Assembly: GCF_014203545.1 (NCBI RefSeq)
Contig: NZ_JACHJG010000009.1
Span: 62,001 to 126,000, forward strand
Direction: 5' to 3'
From: Streptomyces netropsis
GTDB taxonomy: Bacteria; Actinomycetota; Actinomycetes; Streptomycetales; Streptomycetaceae
Length of the DNA stretch: 64,000 bases
The notes under the pieces: generated by a model
Told to the model about the DNA's origin: nothing
Databases searched by the model: none
The model's input: only the letters and a program-made list of their open reading frames with translations
In this document: positions 7,377 through 15,261 of the stretch, piece after piece
Layout of the letters: the number at the start of each line of letters is the position of its first letter
Position numbering within the stretch: the stretch's first letter is position 1
Program-made: the position numbers and the translations under genes

Positions 7377-8972
7377 TCACGTCGGCATCAGGTGGTACTC
7401 CGGGAAGTTCCCCGGCAGCCGCTCCTCCGCCGCGCGCGGGCCGTCCGTCACCGCCCGGACCAGCAGTTCGCCGCCCACGAACGCCCCGCGCCACGAGGCC
7501 CCGAAGCCGCCGAACAGCTCGTCGCGGTCGCCGCGCGAGCGCGGCTTGCCCCGGCCGACCTTGAAGGCGCGGATCTGCGGGGCCAGCCGCTCGTACGCCG
7601 CCGCGTCGTCCGTCGAGAGCGAGGCGACGAGGGCGCCGTTGCTGGCGTTCATGGCGGCGAGGAGCTCGGCCTCGGTGTCCACGAGGACGATCGTGTCGAC
7701 CGGGCCGAACGGCTCGGCGTGGTGCAGGGGCGAGGACGGGGGCGGGTTGAGGAGGGTCACGGGGGCCACGTAGGCGGAGAGGTCCTGGCCGGGCAGGAAG
7801 TGGCCGTCGGCCAGGTCGCCCCGGTGCAGGGGTATCGCGCCCCGGTCGATGGCCTCCGCCACGTGGTCGGTCAGTTCCTTGGCCTTGGCGGCGTTGATGA
7901 GGGGGCCGAAGTCCAGCTCCGGCAGGTCGTCCGCGGGGTCGGCGACCGCCAGCGGATGGCCGGGGGTGACCGACCGCACCGCCGGGAGGTACACCGCGAG
8001 GAAGTCCGCGAACGCCGACCGCTGGACCACGAAGCGCGGGTACGCCGTGCAGCGCTGCTTGGCGTAGTCGAAGGTCTTGCGGATCTGCGGGGCCAGCGCG
8101 TCCCAGCCGGTGAAGTTCCAGACGCCCCAGGTGTTGAGGCCCTCCTGCTCCAGGATGTGGCGCTTGCCCAGGTCCGCGACCGCCGTGGCGACCCGCGCGC
8201 CGGTGTCGCGGCCGCCCACGAACGAGACGCAGCCGATCTCCGGCGACCGCACCAGCGCCTCCGACAGCTCGGCGCCGCTGCCGCTGACCAGGGTCACCGG
8301 AAGTCCTTCGCGGGCCGCGAGGGCACAGGCGAGGGTCAGACAGGCCAGCCCGCCGTCCGTCGGGGTCTTCGCGATGACCGCGTTGCCCGCGAGGGCCTGG
8401 ACGAGCATGGCGTGGACGAGCACGCTCATCGGGTAGTTCCAGCTGGCGATGTTGCTGACCGGGCCGGGCAGCGGCACCCGGCCGGCGACCATGGGGTCGA
8501 TGCCGTCCACGTACCAGCGGACGCCGTCGATGGCCCGGTCCACGTCGGCCCGGGCCAGCCGCCACGGCTTGCCGATCTCCCAGACGAGGAGGAGGGCGAG
8601 GAGGTCACGGTGCTCGGTGAGCGCGTCGAGGGTGGCGGCCACCCGGGCCTTGCGCTCGGCGAGCGGCACCTCGCGCCAGGCGCGGTGCTGGTCGAGGGAG
8701 GCCCGTACGGCGTGCCGGGCGGTGTCCCGGTCGAGGCGGGGCGGGCCGGCGACGGGGGTGCCGTCGACGGGGGTCGTGGCGGGGAGCGGGCGGCCGTCCG
8801 CCTGCCAGGTGCCGTTCCACAGGTTCAGGACGCGCTCACCGCGGAACGCCTCCGGGGCGAGCGCCAGGCAGCGCTGCCAGGCGGTGGCCCATTCGGTGCC
8901 GGGCTTCAACCGGAGGGGGCGGCGGCCGTCTCCCCCGGGGGTTTCGGGGGAGGTGCCAGAGATGACTGCCAT
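7377..8972 (-). CDS. Aldehyde dehydrogenase family protein
   Basis: 531 aa, near family length. The ALDH fold is evident from SNIASWNYPMSVLVHAMLVQ (the substrate/NAD entry strand), the general-base Glu at about 275 in ILEQEGLN, and the catalytic Cys at about 308 in KQRCTAYPRF. GGRDTG near 254 corresponds to the NAD loop. The oxidised aldehyde is not predictable; the loops differ from those of betaine or succinate-semialdehyde dehydrogenases. The ATG at 8970-8972 has GGAG 7 nt upstream. It is divergent from fdhD with a ~280 bp spacer that shows no other gene. Confidence 0.85.
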   Translation of the reverse strand: MAVISGTSPETPGGDGRRPLRLKPGTEWATAWQRCLALAPEAFRGERVLNLWNGTWQADGRPLPATTPVDGTPVAGPPRLDRDTARHAVRASLDQHRAWREVPLAERKARVAATLDALTEHRDLLALLLVWEIGKPWRLARADVDRAIDGVRWYVDGIDPMVAGRVPLPGPVSNIASWNYPMSVLVHAMLVQALAGNAVIAKTPTDGGLACLTLACALAAREGLPVTLVSGSGAELSEALVRSPEIGCVSFVGGRDTGARVATAVADLGKRHILEQEGLNTWGVWNFTGWDALAPQIRKTFDYAKQRCTAYPRFVVQRSAFADFLAVYLPAVRSVTPGHPLAVADPADDLPELDFGPLINAAKAKELTDHVAEAIDRGAIPLHRGDLADGHFLPGQDLSAYVAPVTLLNPPPSSPLHHAEPFGPVDTIVLVDTEAELLAAMNASNGALVASLSTDDAAAYERLAPQIRAFKVGRGKPRSRGDRDELFGGFGASWRGAFVGGELLVRAVTDGPRAAEERLPGNFPEYHLMPT

Positions 8973-9251
8973 CGGTGTCTCCGCTCTCGGTGCACGGGGG
9001 CTCCCCTGCCGGAGGCAAGGGGAGTGCGGGGCGGGGAAGTGGCGCGGTCGTGCCGTACTACGGGCGGTTCTCCTTGCCGTAACCGGGCATTACCGAACGG
9101 TAGCCACGTGGCGGGCCGTCCGCCGGGCGCCCGCCGAGGATGAGGCCCACGTCACTCCCCCGGCAGCCGGCCGGGGCTCGGCCCACCCGGGCCGGGGCGA
9201 CCGGGGACAATGAGCCGTCCACCGCCGCCACCAGCACCGGGACTGATCGAC

Positions 9252-10085
9252 ATGGGACGGGTCACCGAACGACGCCGCGTCATCCGCATCCGCGAGGGGG
9301 CCGTCAGCACCCGGCCCGACACCCTCGTGGCCGAGGAGCCGCTGGAGATCCGGCTGAACGGCAAGCCGCTCGCGATCACCATGCGCACCCCCGGCGACGA
9401 CTTCGCGCTCGCCGCGGGCTTCCTGGTCAGCGAGGGCGTCCTCGGCAGCGCCGAGGAGCTGGCGAACATCGTCTACTGCGCCGGCGCGACGGAGGACGGT
9501 TCGAACACCTACAACGTCGTGGACGTCCGGCTCGCGCCCGGTGTGCCCGTCCCCGACATCACCCTGGAACGGAACGTCTACACCACGTCCTCCTGCGGCC
9601 TGTGCGGCAAGGCCAGCCTGGACGCCGTACGGACCACCGCCCGCTGGAGCATCACCGACGGGCCGACGCCGATCCGCCTCGAGCCCTCCCTCCTGTCGGT
9701 CCTCCCCGACCGGCTGCGGGAGGCGCAGCGGGTCTTCGACCGCACCGGCGGGCTGCACGCCGCGGCGCTCTTCTCCCCGGACGGCGAACTCCTGGACGTC
9801 CGTGAGGACGTGGGCCGGCACAACGCGGTCGACAAGCTCGTCGGCCGCGCCCTCCAGCAGGGGCTGCTGCCGCTCTCCGGCGTGATCCTCCTCGTCTCCG
9901 GCCGGGCCTCCTTCGAACTGGTCCAGAAGGCCGCCATGGCAGGGATCCCCGTTCTCGCCGCCGTGTCGGCGCCGTCCTCGCTCGCCGTCGACCTGGCGGC
10001 GGAGACCGGCATGACCCTGGTCGGCTTTCTCCGCGGCTCCTCGATGAATGTCTACGCCGGGGAGCAGCGCGTTGCCCTAGGGTGA
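9252..10085 (+). CDS. fdhD: FdhD, formate dehydrogenase sulfurtransferase/accessory protein
   Basis: 277 aa with the start at ATG 9252 (MGRVTERRRVIRIR), where homologues usually begin; an in-frame ATG at 9210 would add 14 Pro-rich residues. FdhD carries sulfur from IscS to the bis-MGD molybdenum cofactor so that formate dehydrogenase becomes active. The sulfur-carrier CxxC motif is present in TTSSCGLCGK (about residue 118), along with the conserved DVGRHNAVDK and SGRASFELVQK segments that bind the cofactor. No formate dehydrogenase gene lies in the window, so its client enzyme is elsewhere. Confidence 0.95.
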   Translation: MGRVTERRRVIRIREGAVSTRPDTLVAEEPLEIRLNGKPLAITMRTPGDDFALAAGFLVSEGVLGSAEELANIVYCAGATEDGSNTYNVVDVRLAPGVPVPDITLERNVYTTSSCGLCGKASLDAVRTTARWSITDGPTPIRLEPSLLSVLPDRLREAQRVFDRTGGLHAAALFSPDGELLDVREDVGRHNAVDKLVGRALQQGLLPLSGVILLVSGRASFELVQKAAMAGIPVLAAVSAPSSLAVDLAAETGMTLVGFLRGSSMNVYAGEQRVALG

Positions 10086-10126
10086 AACCCGCCTGACGCA
10101 AGGGGCCGGATCGGGGGGAATGACAC

Positions 10127-11614
10127 ATGGCAGCACGGCAGTTACCGCCGTTGCCGCAGTACCGCGTGGACGCGGTGACGCGTCGGATGTGCGCCACGAC
10201 CCATATCGACGAGGACTTCACCGACGAGGTGTTGTTCGAGTTCACGGCGGACCGGCTCAAGGCCGTGGGGCTGCCGCTGGGCATCAACCTCGTCGCCCTC
10301 GTACGGCACGCGCTGGCGGCCCGTGGGCGGGCCGCGGCCCGGGACCGCACGCTGTCGCTGCTGCTGGCCGGGGCGGGGGTCTCGGTCGTGGGGACGTCCG
10401 TCTCGCTGGGCAACGGCTCCACGGCGGCCGCCGTGGGTTTCCTCCTCGCCCTGTTCGCGGTCGTGGTGGCCGCGTGGGTGGTGGCGTGCCGGGCCGTCTT
10501 CCAGGCGCGGCGCGCCGCGTTGGACGTGTACCGCGGCACCGCCGAGCCGGAGAAGCTGGCGCCGCCCGCGCCGCCGGAGACGGAGGCCTATCTCAAGGCG
10601 CTGCGCCGGGCCAACGTCGTGCCGTACGACGCGGAGGCCGAGTCGGCCAATCCCTTCGTCGGCAGTGGCCGGAAGATCAAAGAGGTGGTGTGGGCGCCGA
10701 TCGACGTGGGACGGCCCGCCGATTCGCCCACGGGCGGGAAGCTGACCATCAAGCCGTTCGACGCCGTCAGCCTCCACACGTACGTGGCGAAGGAGATGGC
10801 GAACATCGTCGGTCTGGAGCGGTTGCGCGCCCAGAACCGGCTCTACATCCGTGGGTTGAACGTCCCGCACCTCGGTGCGGATCTGCTGCCCGATCCCCTC
10901 AAGCGCCCCCTCCCCCGCATCCCTCCGGCGCTGGTGCAGTCCGCCGTGGTGCGGTCCGGGGCGGGGATGCGCGCGTATCTGAGCCTGGAGATGGTGGGCG
11001 AGGGCGGCAACGTGGTGGTGTCGATGCATCTGCGGGCGCGGCTGCTGGACCCGAGGCTGTCGTGGGAGGTGGCCGCGTATGTGCTGCCGCCGACGAAGCA
11101 CCGGTTCCACGCGGTGGCGTATCTGCCGCTGGGCGGCTTCGAGCAGTGGTGGGTCGTCGTGCGGCAGCCGTCCTCCAACCCGTTGCGCGCCATGTGGGGC
11201 GCCCCCGGCCGGGCGCGGCACCGGCGGATGACCCGGCACCAGCACGAACGGGCCCTGGAGAAGGCGCGCCGGCAGATCACCAAGTACCACGCCGCCTACG
11301 ACTACGGGGCGTTCGACAGCCTGCGGGAGCGGACCTCGGACTGGGACGCCATGGGTCACTCGGAGCGCACGGACGCGCAGGACATCTTCCAGCGGCTCCA
11401 GCAGGGCGTGCTGATCGCCACGGAGCGCTTCCTTCGCGACCACAACGTCGACACCGGTGACTTCGACCGCGCCCAGCAGGTCATCACCACCCAGACGTAC
11501 AACATCTCGGGCGACATCACGGGCCCCAGCAATTTCGGCAACAACGGTCAGATCAACGCGTACGGGCAGCAGCAGGGCGCGGGCCATCAGCAGGGCGGCG
11601 GCTCGCACCCCTGA
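10127..11614 (+). CDS. Two-TM protein ending in a Gly/Asn-rich motif, likely part of the GTPase/kinase locus
   Basis: 495 aa, not a named enzyme. The N-terminal ~75 residues are soluble, two adjacent membrane helices span about 83-130, and a ~300-residue cytoplasmic region follows. The last 40 residues carry YNISGDITGP and FGNNGQINAYG, then a Gln/Gly/His tail. Nearly the same motif opens the next protein (from 11656), so the two probably interact or share a partner. The ATG at 10127 has a GGGGGGAA ribosome site 8 nt upstream. It is co-directional with the following gene (41 bp gap) and convergent with the kinase operon. Its role as sensor or effector for that operon is inferred from position only. 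Confidence 0.75.
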   Translation: MAARQLPPLPQYRVDAVTRRMCATTHIDEDFTDEVLFEFTADRLKAVGLPLGINLVALVRHALAARGRAAARDRTLSLLLAGAGVSVVGTSVSLGNGSTAAAVGFLLALFAVVVAAWVVACRAVFQARRAALDVYRGTAEPEKLAPPAPPETEAYLKALRRANVVPYDAEAESANPFVGSGRKIKEVVWAPIDVGRPADSPTGGKLTIKPFDAVSLHTYVAKEMANIVGLERLRAQNRLYIRGLNVPHLGADLLPDPLKRPLPRIPPALVQSAVVRSGAGMRAYLSLEMVGEGGNVVVSMHLRARLLDPRLSWEVAAYVLPPTKHRFHAVAYLPLGGFEQWWVVVRQPSSNPLRAMWGAPGRARHRRMTRHQHERALEKARRQITKYHAAYDYGAFDSLRERTSDWDAMGHSERTDAQDIFQRLQQGVLIATERFLRDHNVDTGDFDRAQQVITTQTYNISGDITGPSNFGNNGQINAYGQQQGAGHQQGGGSHP

Positions 11615-11655
11615 CCGCCTCGATGACCGCTCGGACGACCATTCGGAGGGAACCG

Positions 11656-11979
11656 ATGAGTACGTACAACTTCCACGGCAACATCTCGGGGCCGGGCAAC
11701 TACGGGGACAACGGGAAGATCGAGGTGCACCACGGCCAGTCGCCCGCCGATGCCCTGCGGCTGGCCGGTGAGTTGGTGCTGCGGCTGCGCACCGAGAGCC
11801 CGGCGCTGGCCGGTGAGGCGGAACTGCTGCGGGGCGAGCTGGTGCGGGCGGACGAGGAGGGGCGGCCCGCCGACCGGGGGCGGCTGCGGCAGTGGCTGGA
11901 GCTGATCACGGTGGGGGCCGCGGCCGGGAGCGGCTCGTTCGCCCTGGCCCAGGAGCTGGGCCGCGCCCTGGGGATGTGA
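11656..11979 (+). CDS. Small protein with N-terminal Gly/Asn-rich motif, conflict-system associated
   Basis: 107 aa. It starts at ATG 11656 behind a strong GGAGGG site. Residues 2-20 (STYNFHGNISGPGNYGDNG) repeat the motif at the C-terminus of the preceding protein, with I/F, S/T and Y/F exchanges. The rest is a helical domain ending in a hydrophobic helix (ITVGAAAGSGSFALAQELG), a shape like small DUF5955-type or effector-associated domains; that family assignment is tentative. Motifs of this kind recur at the ends of actinobacterial signalling/conflict proteins and may form beta-strand docking surfaces. Confidence 0.75.
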   Translation: MSTYNFHGNISGPGNYGDNGKIEVHHGQSPADALRLAGELVLRLRTESPALAGEAELLRGELVRADEEGRPADRGRLRQWLELITVGAAAGSGSFALAQELGRALGM

Positions 11980-12057
11980 CTCTCGCGGTTTGTCCTGCCG
12001 ACGGCGGGCCTTCTTGCCGCCTGCGGCGGCGAGCGCCCTGCGGGCGCGTCCTCAGGT

Positions 12058-12089
12058 CGCCGGACGGGCTGAAATGAGCCCGTCCGGCG
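12058..12089. terminator. Bidirectional terminator between convergent blocks
   Basis: A perfect 13-bp stem CGCCGGACGGGCT/AGCCCGTCCGGCG with loop GAAATG. It sits between the end of the 107-aa gene and the stop of the protein kinase gene. The stem belongs to the same GCCCGTCCGG repeat family seen at 52853-52987. Confidence 0.8.
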
Positions 12090-12108
12090 AAGGCCCGCCG
12101 GCCCCGCC

Positions 12109-13440
12109 CTAGTCGGCCCGTACGACCGCCTCCGCGCCCGCGAGGTTCACCGCGAGGCCGGAGCGCAGAGGGAGGGTCTGGCCGGGGGCGACCGTCTGCG
12201 AGGTGCCGTCGGAGCGGCGTGCGGTCCACGCCGCGTCCGAACGGTTCGCCAGCCCGAACTTCCCCGGCTTCTTGGGGTGTTCGACCAACTCGGCCACCAG
12301 CGTCGCGTCGGTGTAGTCGTGCCGGGGCGGCTCGGCCCGCACATGGTGGGCGTGGAGCCGGGCGGCGTGGCCGAGGCGGACGTGCCGTTCGGTGCGCGGT
12401 GGCGGCGTGGTGATGACCAGCCGCGGCGGCAGCAGGAGGGTCCGTCCGCAGGACCAGCAGGCGCGGGCGGTGGCCGAGCGCGGCTCGGTCATGTTCTGGC
12501 GGCCGCAGGACGCGCAGACGACGATCGTGTCGCGCACCTCGCTCAGGGCGTCCCGCCACTGGGACTCGCGGACCCGCCGGGAGGCGTCGCGCAGGCCCTC
12601 GGTGAAGTTCTGGATGAAGAGCTTCCGCAGGGCCGGGGGTGCGGTGGCCCAGGTGGCGAGGACGGTGCCCTGCTCGGTGGGGTCGGGGGCGTTGCGGCTG
12701 TCGTCGGGGTCGAAGATGAACAGCGGGCTCTTGCCGTAGAGCTTGCGCTCGGCGGCCTCGTCCAGGCAGCGGATGGCGAGCTCCGCCCTGCCCTTGAGCG
12801 GGTGGTGGTTCATCAGCAGCATGAAGAGCAGGACGGACAGGGAGTGCAGGTCCGTCTGGGTGCCGGGGATGGCTCCGACGTCGCCGCGGACCAGTTCGGG
12901 GGCCATGAACTCCATCGTGCCGGTGATGCCGCTCGCCTCGCCCTCGACCACCGCGTTGTCGTTGTCGCAGACGAGGACGTCGCCGGTGGCCGGGTCGAAG
13001 AAGATGTTGCCCCAGGAGATGTCGCGGTAGGCGATGCCCCGGGAGTGCAGCGCCTGGTACGCCTCGACCATGTGCAGCCCGGCGGTGACGAGTGCCTGGG
13101 GGGTGGTGCGCAGCCGGCGGCGGAAGAGCGCGGGCAGGCCCTTGAAGCGGTCGGGGCGTACGTCCATGAGGTAGCCGAAACCGTCGCCCCGGCCTGTGAC
13201 GAACGCATGGGGCCACAGGAAGCGGTCGTCGTCGAAGTCCCGGCCGACGAGCTCCTCGACGATCTTGCGCTGTTCCGCGGTGGCGCAGGCCGGGTAGTAC
13301 CACTTGAGCGCCTTCTCGCCCTGATCGGTCGAGACGCGGTAGACCTCGCCCTGGCCGCCGGCGCCCAGCATCCCGGTCACCACGGCTTCGTGGCCGTCGT
13401 CGATGGTGAGCCGGGCGCCGTTGTCGAGCATGCCGGACAT
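12109..13440 (-). CDS. Zinc-ribbon protein kinase of the TerY-P triad
   Basis: 443 aa. A eukaryotic-type kinase domain (about 1-310) has the glycine loop GAGGQGEVYR (~25), the ATP lysine in ALKWYYP (~47), the catalytic loop YRDISWGNIFF (Tyr replaces the usual His, Asp and Asn kept) and CDNDN in place of DFG (metal-binding Asp kept). A zinc ribbon follows (CASCGRQN...CWSC), then a ~100-residue beta-rich tail. The ATG at 13438-13440 shares one base with the phosphatase stop and has a GGAG site. Order vWA, PP2C, kinase matches the TerY-phosphorylation triad known from tellurium-resistance-type systems. Last gene of the operon; probably phosphorylates a partner and is opposed by the phosphatase. 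Confidence 0.88.
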   Translation of the reverse strand: MSGMLDNGARLTIDDGHEAVVTGMLGAGGQGEVYRVSTDQGEKALKWYYPACATAEQRKIVEELVGRDFDDDRFLWPHAFVTGRGDGFGYLMDVRPDRFKGLPALFRRRLRTTPQALVTAGLHMVEAYQALHSRGIAYRDISWGNIFFDPATGDVLVCDNDNAVVEGEASGITGTMEFMAPELVRGDVGAIPGTQTDLHSLSVLLFMLLMNHHPLKGRAELAIRCLDEAAERKLYGKSPLFIFDPDDSRNAPDPTEQGTVLATWATAPPALRKLFIQNFTEGLRDASRRVRESQWRDALSEVRDTIVVCASCGRQNMTEPRSATARACWSCGRTLLLPPRLVITTPPPRTERHVRLGHAARLHAHHVRAEPPRHDYTDATLVAELVEHPKKPGKFGLANRSDAAWTARRSDGTSQTVAPGQTLPLRSGLAVNLAGAEAVVRAD

Positions 13441-14363
13441 CAATTCTCCGTTTCGTGAGGGTGCGGTGCGTCCTGCGGATGCGTGTTCTCCGGCGGTACG
13501 GCCTGGGGGTGCGCCGGGTCCCGCCGGAGCCGCTCGCGCGGGTCCCCGCTGTCGTCCTCGCTGCCCGCCGGGCGCCGCCAGGCGGCGACGGCGGTGGTGT
13601 CGTCGCCCGAGTACGTGCCGGCGTGGGCGAGCCAGCCCGGCAGGGCCTCGCGGATCCCGTCGGCCCCCACGGTGTCCAGCCGTTCGTTGAGCTCGCGGAC
13701 GAACTGGATGAACCCCTCCTGTGCCGCGAAGCTCTTCGACAGCCCGTCGGTGGAGAGTGAGACACAGCGCGGCATCCGGTCGGGGTCCGCGACGGGCGCC
13801 CAGTGGACCCGCATCAGCTCCCACGCCCGGGGCGCGCAGAGCGACTCCGTCTCGTCCCCGAGCTCCGGCTCGGCCGGGGCGAGCGGCGCGCCGACCGAGC
13901 CGTCGGCCTCGACGACCATGAGGTCGCCGTCCCCGAGCTGCCAGGCTGCGAAGAGGCCGGGCACGAGGACGGCACCCAGCAGCGTCGTGCCGTACGGGCT
14001 GAAGGCCGCGGCGTCGTCGGACCCGTCGCCCAGTGGGTGGTCGCGCAGGTGCCGGCGGACCTCTTCCTGCCAGTCGCGCACGATCTCCCGGGGCAGCCAG
14101 TGGCCGGCCGCGTGCCGCAGCCGGCGGAGGTCCTCCGGTGCCCGCGCACGCTCGGCGAACGCCCGGCCGCACCGCATGAAGACGTCGACGGCGAACCGCG
14201 CGCCGAGGTGGCTGCGGGTGTAGGCGGCCGAGCCGTGTCCGTCGGCGACGGCGAGGACGAGGACGTCGTCAGCCGGGGCGTCGGTCTCGTACCAGTCCTG
14301 GTTGCGGACCTTGGCGGGGCCCTGGACGCTGTCCCCAAGGATTTCCCAGTGCGGCACGCTCAC
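13440..14363 (-). CDS. PP2C-type serine/threonine phosphatase
   Basis: 307 aa. Metal-binding motifs of PP2C enzymes are present: VRNQDW (~20), ADGHGS (~42), the GDGD segment (~145) and the C-terminal GDDTT (~254). The last 40 residues are an Asp/His/Pro-rich tail. The start is the GTG at 14361-14363, which overlaps the vWA stop as GTGA; a second GTG 3 nt earlier is possible. It is the middle member of the vWA-phosphatase-kinase triad and presumably reverses the downstream kinase. Translational coupling suggests fixed stoichiometry. No membrane segment, so cytoplasmic. Confidence 0.9.
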   Translation of the reverse strand: MSVPHWEILGDSVQGPAKVRNQDWYETDAPADDVLVLAVADGHGSAAYTRSHLGARFAVDVFMRCGRAFAERARAPEDLRRLRHAAGHWLPREIVRDWQEEVRRHLRDHPLGDGSDDAAAFSPYGTTLLGAVLVPGLFAAWQLGDGDLMVVEADGSVGAPLAPAEPELGDETESLCAPRAWELMRVHWAPVADPDRMPRCVSLSTDGLSKSFAAQEGFIQFVRELNERLDTVGADGIREALPGWLAHAGTYSGDDTTAVAAWRRPAGSEDDSGDPRERLRRDPAHPQAVPPENTHPQDAPHPHETEN

Positions 14364-15043
14364 CACACGGTGTCGTCATCGTCGTCGAGCGTGGGCGGCG
14401 CGAACGCGGGTCCGGGCGCTTTGGTGAGGCCGCCGGCGACGGGCTGCGAGGCCGCCTTCACGGCGGCGGTCGAGGCCCAGCGGATCGCCGCCGCCAGCTG
14501 CTTGGGGCTGTTCGCGTCGAGAACGGGCAGCTCGGGGTTGCCGAGGAATTCCTGCAGGACGCCCCGGTCGGCGTCCTGGCCGATGGCGATGGCGACGCGT
14601 ACGGCCTTCTTGCCCCAGGGCGTCGCGTCGATGGCCTTGAGACCGGTCCGCCACTCGTCGAGGGGCTGGCCGTCCGACACCAGGGCCAGCACGGGCTTGA
14701 GCGCCCGCTGCGGCATGGGCGGCGTCTCCAGCTCGCGGGCGGCGAGGCTGAGCGCCGCGCCCAGGTTGGTGCCGCCGTCGACCTGGACGTCCTGCCAGGT
14801 GAAGTCGTCGATGGAGACGGGGGTGGGCGTGTGCCACTGCGCCGTGGTGGAGAAGGTCATGACCCGCACCAGCAGCTGGGCCGCCGCGTTGTCGTGTGCC
14901 ACCGACCGCATCTCCGGGATCGCTTCCCGGATCGCGTAGTTGAGCTGCCCGATCTTCTCCCCGGACATGGAGTACGAGCAGTCGAGGATCCAGATGAAGT
15001 GAACCGGGCGGTTCTCCATCGGGCCTCCGGGAATGTCGCTCAC
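14360..15043 (-). CDS. TerY-like von Willebrand factor A domain protein
   Basis: 227 aa, nearly all a single vWA domain. The MIDAS metal site is complete: DCSYSMSG (~residue 20), the Thr in GGTNLG (~100) and the Asp in VSDGQPLDEW (~133). The C-terminus is an Ala/Pro linker and an acidic tail (DDDDD). The start is put at GTG 15041-15043 (GGAGGG 9 nt upstream); an ATG at 15017-15019 with its own GGAGG is also possible. TerY proteins are thought to assemble or tether partners through the metal-dependent face. It directly precedes the phosphatase and kinase and follows the 49-aa membrane peptide by 7 bp. Confidence 0.9.
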   Translation of the reverse strand: MSDIPGGPMENRPVHFIWILDCSYSMSGEKIGQLNYAIREAIPEMRSVAHDNAAAQLLVRVMTFSTTAQWHTPTPVSIDDFTWQDVQVDGGTNLGAALSLAARELETPPMPQRALKPVLALVSDGQPLDEWRTGLKAIDATPWGKKAVRVAIAIGQDADRGVLQEFLGNPELPVLDANSPKQLAAAIRWASTAAVKAASQPVAGGLTKAPGPAFAPPTLDDDDDTVW

Positions 15044-15050
15044 GTCGACA

Positions 15051-15200
15051 TCACCCTCCGTTCAGCATGAGCAGGACGATAACCACGGCCGCGCCACCCA
15101 CCATTGCGGACGCGGCGACGAACAAGCCCAGTACGACGCGGCGTTGTCGCGCCGTATGGGTGGGCACCCCGGTGGGTGCGTGGGTGGATGCGGGTGTCAC
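15051..15200 (-). CDS. 49-aa single-TM peptide in the GTPase/TerY operon
   Basis: A short frame found by translating the gap between the GTPase and vWA genes. It starts at GTG 15198-15200 with GGGAG about 10 nt upstream and stops at TGA 15051-15053. The N-terminal ~20 residues are polar (Thr/Pro/His, then RQRR); residues 22-46 form a hydrophobic helix (VVLGLFVAASAMVGGAAVVI...). RQRR before the helix predicts a cytoplasmic N-terminus with the C-terminus outside. It is co-directional with, and tightly packed against, its neighbours (61 bp after the GTPase stop, 7 bp before vWA). No homologue is recognised. It could anchor the soluble triad to the membrane. Confidence 0.6.
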   Translation of the reverse strand: MTPASTHAPTGVPTHTARQRRVVLGLFVAASAMVGGAAVVIVLLMLNGG

Positions 15201-15261
15201 CTGGGGTGGTCTCCCTCGTCGTTCGGGACAGCGTCGACCCTAACCGGGTCTGTGGGGCACG

